Source of the DNA: Zygnema cylindricum
Lineage: Eukaryota > Streptophyta > Zygnematophyceae > Zygnematales > Zygnemataceae
Direction: 5' to 3'
Assembly (NCBI GenBank): GCA_037447655.1
Contig: JBBHKE010000536.1
Coordinates: 178,576 to 242,575, forward strand
DNA length: 64,000 nucleotides
In this document: positions 1 to 13,300 of the stretch, one piece after another
Layout of the letters: each line of letters starts with the position of its first letter
Position numbering within the stretch: the first letter of the stretch is position 1
The notes under the pieces: model-generated
What the model was told of the DNA's origin: nothing
The model's database searches: none
The model's input: only the letters and a program-made list of their open reading frames with translations
Translations under genes and position numbers: made by a program

Positions 1-1060
1 TTCAAGATATCATCGTAGATTTACACTTCAGTTTGGAACGGCAGTTACGCCATCTTTTGAAATTGATCATTCGAATGGTGACGTGCCATCTGGTACAGCT
101 GAATTTTGAGTGGTGACTAACTTACAATTCGCAATGGATGTTACGTGTGAGAGGGGGCGACAAAATCGGGAGTTACGCTTGCCGTGATCCTCCCAGTAAA
201 AAGAAAGAAAAAATACTTAATTTGTGTACGGCTAAATTGGAAGTGTTACATTTTTGTCCGCATTAATATTCAATCTTGTACTTTTGTACGGTGACATGTT
301 TAAGAGGGGGCGGCTAAAATCGGTGGCGGGGCATTCCACCGCTTCTCCTAATAAGAAGGGGATTGTTAGGATTATTGGAAGAATCGGCGGTTGATATGTG
401 GAGAATTGGTCGTCCGCGAGTTCGTTGATGTTTTGGTTCGCGTGGCGCGATTCGATCTTGAGTATGGTTTCGCGATTTGCATCGGAGTACTTTTGGTTCA
501 TTCAATGTACGACGGTTTTGTACCTGCCGGTACATATAGTATTTACGTATAGTGGTTCAGTTTGGGTTTTGTCTGTTTTGTATTGTCTTGTACGCCATGT
601 ATGTTATTTAGTCCGTTGTCTGTATTATGTTCGTTTTAGTGCGCGCCATTCTATTTCGGCGCTATAATGTTTTGTTAGGCGCACGTCCGCCTGTGGACTT
701 TGGCGCCCTTCTATTTGTGTTTAGTTGTCTTCAGTTGGTGGTGTTAGTGGTTGTTAGTTGTCGGTGTTAGGAAAGTATTTTAGTGAGTGTTTTCCATCAG
801 TTTTGTATGCAGTCTGGGGAGATGCATCATGCAGTCTTTAGGAAGAGATGCATCATGTGTCTGCAAGGAGGACACATTATAAAGTGAGAGAGGGAGAGGT
901 TGTATTGAAAAGCTAAGGCTTAACATATTGATATTTGGCCTTTATGATTTCTGTGAGCTGTGAGTGTTTTATGTGTAAGAATGTTTATTCAAAGCTTCCA
1001 TTGTGATATTGATATTTATTTGTGAGCATCTATCGGAGCACTTGATCGATTTTTAACACG
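1..1060 (+). other. possible LTR-like remnant, non-coding
   Basis: No protein is recognisable here. Purine-rich tracts resembling polypurine tracts occur near 152-160 and 303-311 and again at 354-361, just before a TGTTAGG at 364. Further on there are two copies of GATGCATCAT (821-830 and 847-856) and a TATAAAG at 878-884, an arrangement reminiscent of U3 and R of an LTR. No matching second LTR, TSD or coding region is visible in the window, so this reading is a guess from layout. Confidence 0.25.
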
Positions 1061-3173
1061 TGTAACTTTATAGAGTACACATGCACCCTATTACATGTTC
1101 AAAGGGAAACATAACGGTAATACCAGACTTGTAAACGAAATAAACCTTGATTAGAGTTAAATTTGACTCTAAAATGGGGTGTGATACACAAAATGACAAC
1201 AAATTAGAGTCATAATGTGTACGTATTAGAGTAAAGTTACACAATTTAGATTGGAAAAATACGCGGCGTCTTGAAACCCGAAAAGATAACAAAATAGCGG
1301 CGAGTGCGGAAAGAACACAAAAAACAGATTCTTGTTCTGACCAATCCCATCCACGTCTTGGTCAACCGGGGGGTGACGTGCGAAAATCGCGGATCTATTT
1401 TCACTAAAAAATTCCATTTTTTGAAGAAGATGCGTCAAACCGCCGCCACTGGTGATGAAACGACATCGAGTACGCCATGGATTATTACGGATTTTATAAT
1501 AGTATTAGGGTTGTCGATAACATGGCTATTCTATGTCCCCTTCTTCTTCCCATGCTCTCCCTCTCTCTCTTATTCTGTTCCATACCCTATCCCTATTAAT
1601 CTCTCCCCTCTCTTCTTTCCACTCTCTCTCTCTTTCTTTCTCTCATTCTGTCCTGTACCTTTTCTCTATTCTTCACTCTCACTCTCGTCTCCCACTCTCT
1701 CTTTCCCCTTTACCCCATATTTTCTAACTCAAGTATCCCCTGTTGTTGCTTTTTCCTGTGTTTATCCTTTTTGTACGATATTATAATCGACATTCAAATT
1801 CTTCATTCGGTGAAACCCATACGACGGTCGATATATTTATCCACACCCTACGACAACATATGAACTCTGGGAAGAATTTAGGTTCATCTACGAGGTGTTG
1901 GTCGGACAACATCGTTTGGAGAAACTTGTGGAGAACTTTGGAGGGACCTATCTTAGCCGTGACAGATCGTTACCACTTAGATATTGCGTGTAGTATTACC
2001 AAGGTTTTTTTTGTTTTTTTTTTAGTAAGGGGTTTCTATTATATAGACGCAAACCTTAAGAATAGTGTAAGACATACGGCTTTGTATCATATTGTAGATT
2101 AAATGGTTTCAACACCTCTTTTGTGGAGTATAACGTTGTAAAGGATATCACCATGAAATATAAAATTGTTTTATCTAAGCTTTCGTTGTTGTTATAAATG
2201 ACTTTATTACTGTGAATTTACACTGTTTCTTTTATTCATTTTGTATTTTTTCATTTTGATTCATGTGTATCCTAATGACTTTTTCATATTTAATTGTATT
2301 TAATGTGATCGACTTGTTCTCTTTTGTGTATCATCCTTATATGCCGACATTATGAATTCATGTATTATACTACTCACCGCTTACCTTGATCGTACTCTAC
2401 TTATATTACATGGAATAATATGGTTTTTTATTCATTGCATTTGATTGTTTTCTTCTCGGTCAAAATGTGAAAATGATGCACACTAAAAGCGGGTGTCTTT
2501 CTTGATAGTCATAATCTTATCCATTTACTTTTTAAACTCGCTCCTCATGGACCAGCGACCACCCAATGTCGGCGTTGTAAGTCCATGCGATGATGAATGG
2601 TCGTCGTTTCATTGGCAGCAAATCAATAGGGCAGACTCTGTTTTGTCGGAGATAACGACGAAATGGATGATTGTTTCGGATTTTAGTCTAGCAACAAGGC
2701 AATCTCGCCGCTGATAAGGAAAAAAATAAATCTCCTAAAAGTACCCCTTCATAAAGTGACAACAATTAAAATTCGTCGATAGATGACTAATCGGCAACGA
2801 AGCGTACTCGTCGCTGATTAGTTTATCATATACAATGCATAAAGTCCATACATCTAGTGTACACGCACACTCCATTTTCTGTGTACCACTTTAACAAAAT
2901 ATTACGATAAACACACGACAAATTTTAAATGAAACCGATTCGCCACTATAAACAACATGTAAGCTTTTTAAAAAACATCATTGTATTATCCCAGAAAAAA
3001 TCATTCACACAAATAAAATCTTGTTTGTCATACGAAGTGAATAACTACTAAACTTCAATAACTCTCTGCATTAGGCTACTATAATTACCACTTATATTCC
3101 TACTCTATAATTCAACAACCATTCCCAAACTACGATTTAAAAAAAAAACACAATATGTAATTATATAAATTCT
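1061..3173. other. intergenic DNA without a supported gene
   Basis: The stretch is AT-rich apart from a pyrimidine microsatellite-like tract at about 1530-1735 (CTCTCT and CCCT runs). Open frames over the tract (1304-1786, 1533-1727) translate to low-complexity Ser/Leu/Pro/Phe and are not credible genes. A 73-codon frame at 2493-2714 has no recognisable motif. I see no RNA gene or transposon end. Confidence 0.6.
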
Positions 3174-3797
3174 TTAAACCTCGCAGCCGCTCATCGTCCC
3201 ATCGGTGAAAATACTATTTTGCTGACTGTTGGTATCTTCGATATTTCGGAGGAATTCTCTTGCCCTTGGGCAAGGGGGTTCTACTACCTCGCTTTCGAAA
3301 TGGTTGCGGTGCTTGGCAATTATTGCTTGCAATTGCTGTGTGAGCATGTCTTCTTCCCACAGTCCGTTGCGTAAGGACAAGCCACATTGGATCATGGCTT
3401 TTTGCGCATAACTCATTCCGTTTCTGTCCCTCATCGCATTAACCTCTTAGATGGAGTCCCTTGCAAATTTTAGAAAAAATGCCTTACCGAATCCAACCAA
3501 TTTTCCGGACCACCCATGGCTGGAAGGTTTAGCCCATTCCCCGGTTTCAATATCTTTAGCTTTCCAACTGTCCCATATGCAAGTCCAAACGTCCTTGATT
3601 TTAGAAATGACACATGAGTCGGCTGGTTGAACAAGATGCGTTGCGTTAAAGGGGAAGAAGTGGAGAATTATGTTTTTCGCTACTACAACTCGATCCAAGT
3701 CTTTTGACATATTATGACCACCACGGTTCAAGGAGGGTGAAGGAGAAAGTGGGAAACCTCTTTGTCGAATGAAGGGCATAAATATGACTTTCATCAT
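3174..3797 (-). pseudogene. degenerate DDE_1 (pogo/Tigger-like) transposase fragment
   Basis: Two adjacent minus-strand frames (3797-3447, then 3434-3174) carry the end of a DDE_1-type transposase core. The signature NATHLVQPADS (about 3650-3615) corresponds to the family motif TTHLLQPLD, preceded by a GGH motif where the family normally has DG.GSH. The acidic residue usually found there reads N in this copy, so catalysis is probably lost. The frames are separated by a stop and lack an N-terminal DNA-binding domain. Known for the family: cut-and-paste DNA transposition. Inferred: a dead remnant. I could not find its terminal inverted repeats. Confidence 0.6.
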
Positions 3798-3804
3798 CTC
3801 CCAT

Positions 3805-4107
3805 CAACGTCGCCTAACCTCTGCAGGCTCTCGAGTCAAATTATGAATCAACCCACGAACCCCTATCATCGCTACTTCTTGGGCCGCCACCCGACGATTG
3901 AGAAGTTCAACCTCATTCCTCAATTGTTCTATTTACGGTGGTGGAGGGGGCTCATCAACATGTGGAACCCTCAAAATTTCCCAAAGATAAGTTTGTCACA
4001 CTTGTATATTCTGGAAGCGCAATAAAACCGCACTTCGGTCCTCTAAAAATGCATTTAGGCCCAGAGTAGGAATTGCACGACTAAGGATAGTGAATAACCG
4101 TGGATTC
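3805..4107 (-). pseudogene. coiled-coil coding remnant, unidentified
   Basis: Minus-strand translation of about 3960-3805 gives a heptad-like segment (EQLRNEVELLNRRVAAQE) preceded by a proline-rich stretch and broken by stops. It lies between the transposase fragment and the 3' LTR of element E1. It may belong to the transposon or to a host gene split by E1, whose other flank at 16397-17399 also has minus-strand open frames. No function can be assigned. Confidence 0.3.
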
Positions 4108-5113
4108 TGCAATTATGTGTCCTCCTTTGGACTACATAATACATGAAGCCTCTAGATAGTTTTTAACTAATCCACTTCAAGCCACAACCACTGTTGCTCA
4201 AGATGGCAAACTGACAGTTTGACTACAACCCTGTGCAGCGTGGACTCTTTTGGGTCCGTACAAAAAGAATCACTGAAAACGGCCAACCAGCCGATAAGTT
4301 ATGAGCCGGCAAAAATGCCAATTTTATCAAAGCTCTCTTAGAAAGAGGTGACTACATACCAGATTTTCCTAAGTCCTAAGTCCCTCTCACAACCCCTATC
4401 TACTCAACTACGGACCAATCACATGACTGTAAAGTACGGAAAGGTACTATGGCAGATGTCCTTTCTATACAACCCGTTTACGACAAGGCCATTGAGTGGA
4501 CGCGTGTCACTTTTCCACTCGTCCGTATGTTCCCTAGAATTCCTGCGACCAAATGTTATCCCTCTACGTGGCGCTAGGTCATGCCACGTCCGTAAACGTC
4601 GAAGTGACCATTCCGCGATCTTGGCAGTGATATGCGCCGTCAGATTAAATTTGATATTAAATGTCGACTGTCGAAACAAATGTCCGATTCATTTGTTTCG
4701 TGCGAAATGATGTCCGCACTGAAACTTTAACTAGTTTTATGTTCCTTTGTTCACATTTCAGTAAATCGGTTTCATAACCATGTATCAGTTTAAATACGTA
4801 CCACACCCCATGTAATTTAACGGACTTCACAACAGAGTGGTTAGAGCTGTCGGCTACGCCGTACTCTACCGGTCGGAGGTTCGAGTCCTGCCGGACTCAA
4901 CCTTTTGTTGAGAGTGACATTAGTCAATCTTTAGTCTTGCTTGCTGAACTAAGGCAGCCATGGCTCAACCACCCTCTCTATCCTTTAGTGACTACAACAA
5001 GTATAGGGGCTAGAGAGAGGAGGTGGAGGCAACCTGCCCGCCCTGTTCTTTTTCCTTTTTATACTAACATATTTATACCAAGAAAATACTCTAGAAATAT
5101 ATTAATTTCAACA
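4108..5113 (-). repeat. 3' LTR of degenerate copia element E1
   Basis: In element orientation it runs TGTTGAAAT to CATAATTGCA and is 1006 bp. It matches the LTR of intact element A in order and motifs: the RNase H end and polypurine tract immediately follow at 5114 on the plus strand, there is an ACGT-core block near 4565-4595, and a tRNA-like module at 4828-4899. The left flank GATTC is not repeated beyond the other LTR at 16396, so no TSD is detectable. Confidence 0.88.
4828..4899 (+). other. tRNA-like module inside copia LTR (antisense to the element)
   Basis: A D-arm-like GGTTAGAGC is followed about 40 nt later by GGTTCGAGTCC (4878-4888), which fits the Pol III B-box consensus exactly. 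The acceptor halves do not pair, so it is not a functional tRNA gene. Related modules sit at the same LTR position at 16120, 20999 (reverse) and 51795. Confidence 0.55.
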
Positions 5114-8100
5114 CTCCCCTTATTTTCTAGTCTAGTTTAAACTTTAGTTTTAGTCCACATTTTTCTCTGCAATATTTCAATTTAGGAGAGGGCATTGGTT
5201 TTGTCATCATATCAGCCACCATTTCCTCATCAGATTTATATACAAGATTCACAATTTTATTCTCAACTTTTTCCCTCAAAAAACTCAATTTTATATCCAT
5301 ATGTTTAGCTTTGAAATGATGTTTTGGATTAGCTGCAATTGCAATGGCAGCTTGATTATCACAAAAGACTTCATGCACTCCCTTCTTCATATACCCCAGT
5401 TCTTGCAATAAGGACTTGACCCATATCAATTCTTTCAAAGCAGAACAAGTGGCCATGTACTCAGCCTCCATAGTAGACTGAGCTTCTTTCTGAGTAAGTC
5501 TGATAATCCTTTTCCCCCTATCTCTCTGTATTTGAATCCCCAAAATGTATTTTGCCTCACCTAAATCCTTCATATAAAGTCTGCTTCTAAGATCTTTCTT
5601 TAGCCCATTGATCTTTTCCAAAGACTTACTGAGCACAAGCAGATCATCCACATAAATTGCAATAAAAATGACACCATTCTCATACTCAAACATATAGATA
5701 GAATGGTCAGAACTGATCCGAATATATCCCGACTAGTGAGAAACTCATCTAGTTTCTTATTCCACTGTCGGGGAGCCTGCTTTAGTCCATATAAAGACAT
5801 TTTATGAGCCTACACACTTTGCTCTCTTCTCGTTCCTCCACAAATCCCTATGGTTGCCTCATGAAAATCTCTTCCTCTAACTCACCATTAAGATAGGAAG
5901 TCTTAATATCCATCTGGTGTATTTCCATGTCTTCTGCTGCCGCTAGATTGAGGAGAATCCTTACTGATGTGAACCAAATACCAAGAGCAAAGGTCTCCTC
6001 ATAGTTAATCCCCTCCTTTTGGGTGAACCCTTTGCTACCAATCGAGCCTTATATCTCTGAATGGTATTATCTGGGTTCAGTTTTAGTTTTAACACCCATT
6101 TACAGCCAATCGGTTTCCTGTCCGGAGGGTAGTCCGCTTGTTCCCAAGTATTTGCTTCCATGATAGAGGCCATCTCATCATTTATGGTTCTAGTCCATAT
6201 GTATTTTTCTGGACTGTTTACTGCCTCTGAGTATGACCCAGGCTCATCTGGTTGAGATAGCTTAGTTACCTTGTGAGCCGCTTGTTTTTATTGAATCGTT
6301 TTGTTGCTCCTTCTCCCCCCCTCAAACTCTGAAGCTGGGATGGAGGGAAGTCTTAGATTTCTCCTTACTGTCTCATCGCCTCCCCTATCCATGGAAGTCG
6401 GTTCCGGTCCCTCCTCTTCTGTCTCCTCGAAGTCGATAGGAATGTGTGAGGTTTCTGGTGGATTGCTTGTGTCTTCGATCTCCCCTAAATCTGCAATCCC
6501 TGTTTCACTCATGTCCCTTTCAAGAAGGATGGAGTCCTCCTCACCTTCAAACTCAAATCTGATTCTAATCTTTTTGGTATATTTAAAAGGGTCAAATGAC
6601 TTCCCTTCATCCATGACAACTAGGTGTTTGACCAGAATTATATCTCTCTTTGCTAAGTCATAGACTCTATATCCCTTGACATCTTCATGATATCCTACAA
6701 AGTATCTAGGTTTTCCCTTAGCATCTAGTTACCAGTTTTTCCTATGTGTGTCAAGACTGTAAATTTGTCTACCGAATACTTTAAGGTGAGAGATATCTGG
6801 TTTCCTTCCCACCCACCTCTCATAAGGTGTCATTCCCTTTACAGCTGAGGTAAGGACTCCATTCTTAATGTAGTTGGCACAGTTCATGGCCTTTGCCCAA
6901 AATCTCTTTCCTATTTTTTTGTCGGCCAACATACTACATGCACTATCTTCTAGTGTTCTGTTCAACCTCTCAGCTACCCCGTTTTGTTCCAGGTTATATG
7001 GTACGGTTTTTGGTGCTCAACTCCCTCATCTCTCAAGTATTCCTCAAACTGGTTAGAGGTATATTCCCCCACATTATCACTCTTTATCCTCTTAATGGGG
7101 GTTCCATGCAACTTCTCACTCCAAGCTTTATATTCTTTGAAGTAAGTTGATGTTTCAGACTTTGATTTTAGGAAGTAGACTCTAGAGTATCTAGACCAGT
7201 CATCGGTTATTGACATCATAAACCTCTTTCCTCCAACGGAAGGTACTTTTGCAGGTCCCGAGATATCTGTGTGGACTAGATCTGGTACTTTCTCACCTCT
7301 ATATGTGGCGGCTTTGGGAAAAAGAAGTCTGTGAGCCTTACCTTGAGCATAGCCACTACAATCATTCATCATTTCATTATCCCCAAACTGAATGCCATAT
7401 ACTATCCCGAGCTTTTTCATTTCCCTCAACCTATCAAAATGAACATGCCCCAATCGTTTATGCCAAATCATCAACTTTGGAACACCAAAATAGTAAGCAT
7501 TCTTCTTTTTATTACTCAGGTTAAGCCGAAACATTCCTTGGCTATCGTTATCTACCGTGAAGTAAACTTCATCCCCATACTTAGCTGTAAAGACTCATTT
7601 TCTAGTGAAGGTATCACACTCTTTGTCATCTAACACAGACGTAGAGACAAGATTTTTATTCAGCTGAGGAATGTAGAGTATATCCGAGAATGTGAGTATA
7701 GAAGTCTTACCCTCCACTAAGAATTTCAGATCTACTTACCCCACTAGATTTGTAGTAACCACTCTCCCATCCTCATACTTTATCTCTACAGAAGGGATAT
7801 TTCTTAGCTTAGTGAAGAGTTCCTTATCACGACACATATGCATGGATGCACCTAACTCGATGATCCATCCTTCCTGTGGAGCTTCCCAAATCGCTCCAAT
7901 GGCACACTTCTGTCTCCGAGGGATCTCCTTCTCCTCCAGACCCTCGTCCAAAAGAAGCTCCCCATCCTCCTAAGAAGACTCATCCTCAGTTTCTCTTGTC
8001 ACTTTTCTGACCACAAGTGCATTTTTCTTCCCTCCGGAAGAGCCTCCTCCACGATTCTCTTGGAGTCTTAGCTCCGACAGCTTGACACAATCCGCGATAG

Positions 8101-8985
8101 AGTGTCTCGACTTTTTGCAAAAATGACAAAGGCCCTTTGGGGGCCTTCGTCCTCCACAATGATCTCTTTCCCCTTTGTATGGTTTCTTCAGGTCCTTCCC
8201 CCATCGGTCCCCTCCTGTAGCTAGAGCTTGAATGCTCTTTCCTCCTCTCCTAATCTCCATGGTGTTTTCCTGCACAACTATTATCCGAACCACTGTATTC
8301 CACTTCATGAACTATCAGTCACTTCCTGTACTCGGTACACTATGTTCTCATACTCGTTTGGTAACTTCATGATGAGAGTGTTAACTTTCATTTTCATTGT
8401 ATCTGTCCATTCATCACTTTCCATCTCCATATACAAACAAGAAAGATCATTGCAGTAATCTAACATCTTTCCTCCTTTGTAAGTGTAACTCACTAGCTTT
8501 TGCTCAGCCAACTAGATCTCTTGAATAGTACAAGCTCTATAGATCTCCACCAAACTCACCCACAACTCCACGGCCTTGTAAATGTGAAGGTGAGGGGTGG
8601 CCAAAGCTTGAGTGGGGTGCCTTTGAATGAAGTTCTTGGCAGCCATGTTTACGTCTTCCCACATTTGAGTATCATCCTCCACTGTCTTCACGGCTGCCGC
8701 TCCTAGTGCCAAGGCAATAGGGGTGAGGGGTGTCTCCTTCCTTTTCCCCTTTCCGGACACACAGTTGTCCCCATCATCTGCCTCCTCCGCGGAAGCAGTC
8801 GCTGTTATAGGAAACATTTCTCCTTTAAATCCTGGCGGAGTCCCCGAAGGTGGACGTTTCACTTGTCCAATGACGATACCCCAGTATCGTTTTTCGCAAA
8901 AAGCCCCCATCATCATGGCTTCCCAATAGATGAACCCAGATCCATTGAAGGTGTGCACCCTACAGGGTGGGCCCATAACCTGCAA
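5114..8985 (-). pseudogene. degenerate copia gag-pol of element E1
   Basis: This is the internal region of a copia retrotransposon colinear with the intact polyprotein at 10342-14691 but broken by stops and frameshifts. Visible pieces in order are the gag start (8985-8512), gag continuation (8511-8305), zinc-knuckle region (8308-7970), protease-like stretch (7951-7736), GAG-pre-integrase and integrase (7534-6729), linker (6614-6288), N-terminal RT (6173-5961), mid RT with YVDD (5800-5600) and RNase H (5693-5127). The frame at 5693-5127 joins TQKEA directly to QSTMEAEYM, so about 160 residues between RT and RNase H are missing in frame. The aspartate of the protease motif is replaced (ELGAS instead of DSGAS). 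It cannot encode a working polyprotein. Confidence 0.9.
8966..8980 (-). other. PBS of element E1, matching the initiator tRNA-Met anticodon arm
   Basis: The plus strand reads GGTGGGCCCATAACC next to the LTR edge at 8981. This is the sequence I know for the anticodon arm of plant initiator tRNA-Met, so the element strand (GGTTATGGGCCCACC) can pair with it. The ATG within the PBS is in frame with gag. Confidence 0.8.
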
Positions 8986-9293
8986 TTATGTGTCCTCCAT
9001 TGGACTACAGAATACATGAAGCCTCTTAATAGTTTTTAGCTAACCAACTTCAAGCCATAACCACTGCTGCTCAAGAAGGCAAAGTGACAGTTTGACTGCA
9101 TCTTGTGCAGCCTGGACTCCCCTGAGTCCGTAGCAAAAAGAATCACTGAAAACGGCCAACCAGCCAATAAGTTATGAGCCGGCAAAAATGCCAATTTTAT
9201 ACAAAGCACTCTTAGAGAGAGGTGACTACCTACCAGATTTTCCTAAGTCCCTAATCCCTCTCACAACCCTTATCTACTGAAGTATGGACTTAT
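8981..9293 (-). repeat. 5' LTR of E1, inner part (split by element A)
   Basis: This is the PBS-proximal 313 bp of the E1 5' LTR, starting TGCAATTATG on the plus strand and matching 4108 onwards. It is interrupted at 9293 by element A. The remainder resumes after the second TSD copy at 15712. Bases 9289-9293 (CTTAT) are the duplicated target site. Confidence 0.9.
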
Positions 9294-10328
9294 TGCAATT
9301 CTGTGTCCTCCATTGGACTACAGAATACAGGAAGCCTCTAGATAGTATTTAACTAACCCACTTCAAGCCAAAACCACTGCTGCCCAAGAAGGCAATCTGA
9401 CAATTTGACTGCACCCCTGTGTAGCCTGGACTCCCCTGAGTCCGTAGAAAAAAGAATCACTGAAAAAGGCCAACCAGGCGATTAGTTATGAGGCAGTAAA
9501 AATGCCAATTTGTACAAACTCTCAAAGGGAGAGGTGACCACCTCCCAAAATTTTCTAAGTCCTGATTCTCTCTAATAACTCCTATCTACTGAAGTACGGA
9601 CCAATCAAATTACTGTATCGTACTCAAAAGTACTACTGCCGATGTACCTTTTGTACGGCCTATGTACGACAAGGCTATTAAGTGGACGCGTGTCCGCTTT
9701 TCACTCGTCCGTACGTTCCTCGGAATTCCTATGACCGAATGTCATCTCTCCACGTGGCTCCAGGTCATGCCACGTCACAAAACGCCAAAGTGACCACTCC
9801 GGGATTTCGGCGATGATGTGCGCCGTTGGATTTTATGCGAAACGCAATCTTAGCCGTAATAAATACTTGTGCGATATTTGTTCCGATGTCGAAATAAAAT
9901 GCGCGGTATCCGTTTTGAATTAGCGTCGTACGACGTACTATATAAAACTGAATCTATGTGCGTCGTACACAGTTCTAGTTAAATGGATTTAATTCTTCCT
10001 AACTAAATATATATCTATGACATACCATAGCACTTAGCATTGGTCCTAGTCTATTAGGATAAAGCTTACCGCTACCGGTCAACTTGACGAACCGTAGGTA
10101 CCGGGATCAAATCTCTGGTCCGTCAATTATATTTTTAGTAACCTACTAAAAATAGCTATCTGTTGAACTAAAAGGCAGCCATGGATCAACCTCTCTCTCT
10201 TACCTTCAGTGACTACAACAAGTATGGAAGCTAGAGAGCGGAGGTGGAGGCAGGCTGTCCGTCCTTTTACCTTTTATAAAAACATATTTAAACCTAGAAA
10301 ATACTATAAAAATCTATAAATTTCAACA
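9294..10328 (-). repeat. 3' LTR of element A
   Basis: This 1035-bp LTR, in element sense TGTTGAAAT to CAGAATTGCA, has the same length as the 5' LTR at a constant offset of 5378. It contains CCACGTGG near 9750 followed by a second CCACGT, and a tRNA-like segment near 10080-10135 (GGGATCAAATC) different from that in the E1-type LTRs. Confidence 0.95.
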
Positions 10329-10345
10329 CTCCCCTTATTTTCTAG
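10329..10345 (-). other. polypurine tract of element A
   Basis: In element sense this reads AATAAGGGGAG directly before the 3' LTR TGTTG. It is the expected plus-strand primer site. It overlaps the last codons of the polyprotein frame. Confidence 0.8.
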
Positions 10346-13300
10346 TCTAATTTTAATTTTTCTTTCAACCCACATTTTTCCCGACAATATTTTAGTTTAG
10401 GAGAGGGCACAGGTTTGGTCATCATGTCAGCCACCATTTCTTCATCAGGTCTATACACAAGATTTAAAATTTTGTTTTCAACTTTTTCTCTTACGAAGCT
10501 TAATCTTATGTCCATATGTTTTGCTTTGAAATGATGTTTTGGATTGGCTGCGATTGCGATTGTAGCTTGATTATCGCAAAAGATTTCATGCACTCCCTCC
10601 TTCATATATCCCAGTTCTTGCAATAATGACTTCACCCACATTAGTTCTTTCACAGCAGAACAAGACGCCATATACTCAGCCTCCATAGTAGACTGAGCAA
10701 CCACCTTTTGTTGCTTACTGCTCCAACAGCAAGCACCTTCCCCAACATACAACACATACCCAGAAGTGCATCGTCTCATAGGTGCGTCCCCATAACTGGC
10801 ATCACTCCAAGTAGTGATGTCAGTGTGCTCCCCTCCCAAATGCAACCATAACTCTCTAGTTCCCACCAGATATCTCATGACTCTCTTGGCTGCCTCCCAA
10901 TCTCTCTTCCTAGGATCATTAAGACTCCTACTGAGTACACCAACTGCCGCCGCTATGTCCGGCCTGGTACAGTTCATAAAATAGATTAAGCTTCCTACGA
11001 CCTGTCTATAAGGGATAGACTTCATGAACTCCCTCTCCTCTGGACTCATCTGATCGTCTAAGATCATCACTCCTCCTTCTACACTCCCATCACTTCCTTT
11101 TTTCAAGTCCATGGGAGTGGTACAACTGTTAGCATTTTCCATCTGGAATTTCTCAAGCATATTACCTATTGCTTCTTTCTGAGTAAGTCTGATAATCTTC
11201 TTCCCCCTATCTCTCTCCATTTGGATCCCCAAAATATATTTTGCCTCCCCTAAATCCTTCATATCAAATCTGCCCCTAAGATCTTTCTTTAGCCTATTGA
11301 TATTCTCTAAAGACTTACTTAACACAAGCAGATCATCCACATAAATTGCAATAAAAATGACACCATTCTCATCTTCAAACATATAGATAGAATGGTCAGA
11401 GCTTATCCGGATGTATCCCAGATCGGTGAGAAACTCATCTAGTTTCTTATTCCACTGTCGGGGAGCCTGTTTCAGTCCATATAAGGACTTTATGAGCCTG
11501 CACACTTTGCTCTCTTCTCCTTCTTCCACAAACCCCTCGGGTTGCCTCATAAAAATTTCTTCCTCTAACTCACCATTAAGAAAAGCAGTCTTAATATCCA
11601 TCTGGTGAATTTCCATGTCTTCCGCTGCGGCCAGACTGAGGAGAATCCTTACTGATGGGAACCGAACAACTGGAGCAAAGGTCTCCTCATAGTCAATCCC
11701 CTCTTTTTGGGTGAACCCCTTCGCTACCAATCGAGCCTTATACCTCTCAATTGTATTATCTGGGTTCAGTTTTAGTTTAAATACCCATTTACATCCAATA
11801 GGTTTTCTGTCTGGAGGGCAATCCGCTAGTTCCCAAGTATTTGCTTCCATGATAGAAGCCATCTCATCATTTATGGCCCTAATCCATCTTTCTTTCTCTG
11901 GACTATTCACTGCCTCTAAGTAAGACTGAGGCTCATCTGGGTGAGATAGCTTAGTTACCTTATGGGCAGCTTGTTTTTCCTGTATCCTTTTGCTGCTCCT
12001 CCTTCCTCCCTCAAACTCCGAAGCTGGAATGGATGGAAGTCTTGGATTTCTTCTCACTGTCTCATCGGCTCCCCTGTCCATAAAAACCGTATCTTGTCCC
12101 GCTTCTTCCATCTCCTCGAAGTCCATAGGAGTATGTGAGGTTTCCGGTGAGTCTCCTGTATCTTCGATCTCCCCTGAATCTGTAATCACAGTTTCACTCA
12201 TGTCTTTTTCGGGAACGACTGAGTTCTCCTCATTTTCGGACTCAAATCTGATCCTTATCTTTTTTGTGTATTTGAAGGGGTCAAATGACTTCCCTTCATC
12301 CATGACAACTAAGTGTTTGACCAGAATGATATCTTTCTTTGCTAAGTCATAGACTCTATATCCCTTAACATCCTCATCATATCCCACAAAGTATCCAGGT
12401 TTTCCCTTAGCATCTAGTTTCCAGTTTTTCCTATCCGTGTCAAGACTGTAAACTTGGCTACCAAATACTTTAAGGTGTGAGATATCTGGTTTCCTTCCAA
12501 CCCATCTCTCATAAGGTGTCACTCCCTTTACAGCTGAGGTAAGGACTCTATTTTTAATATAGTTTGCACAGTTCATTGCTTCTGCCCAAAATCTCTTTCC
12601 TATTTTCTTGTCTGCCAACATACTGCATGCACTATCTCCTAGTGTTCGATTCAACCTCTCAGCTACCCCATTTTGTTCCGGGTTATATGGTACAGTTTTC
12701 TGGTGCTGCACTCCCTCATCTCTCAAATATTCCTCAAACTCGTTAGAGGTATATTCCCCCCCATTATCACTCCTTGTCCTCTTAATGGGGGTTTCATGCA
12801 ACTTCTCACTCCAAGCTTTATATTCTTTGAAGTAAGTTGACGCTTCAGACTTTGTTTTCAGAAAGTAGACTCTAGAGTATCTAGACCAGTCATCAGTTAT
12901 TGTCATCATAAACCTTTTTCCTCCAACCGAAGGTACTTTTGCAGGCCCCCAAATATCTGTGTGGACTAAATCTAATACTTTCTCACCTCTATATGTGGCG
13001 GCTTTGGGAAAGGGAAGTCTGTGAGCCTTACCTTGAGCACAACCACTACAATCATCCATCATTTCATTATCCCCAAACTGAATGCCATCTACTACCCCAA
13101 GCTTTTTCATTTCCCTTAACCTATCAAAATGTACATGCCCCAATCGCTTATGCCAAATCATCATCTTAGGAACACCAACATAGTAAGCATTCTTCTTTTC
13201 ATTACTCAAGTTAAGCCTAAACATTCCTTGGCTACCCTTATCTGCTGTGAAGTAAACTTCATCCCCATACTTAGCTGTAAAGACTCCCTTTCTGGTGAAG

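Noticed and set aside
1304-1786. 160-codon frame rich in Ser, Pro, Leu and Phe
   Set aside because: More than half covers a pyrimidine-rich simple tract; no domain or start context supports it.
4828-4899. functional tRNA gene
   Set aside because: Despite a perfect B-box the acceptor arm does not pair and the module recurs only inside copia LTRs.
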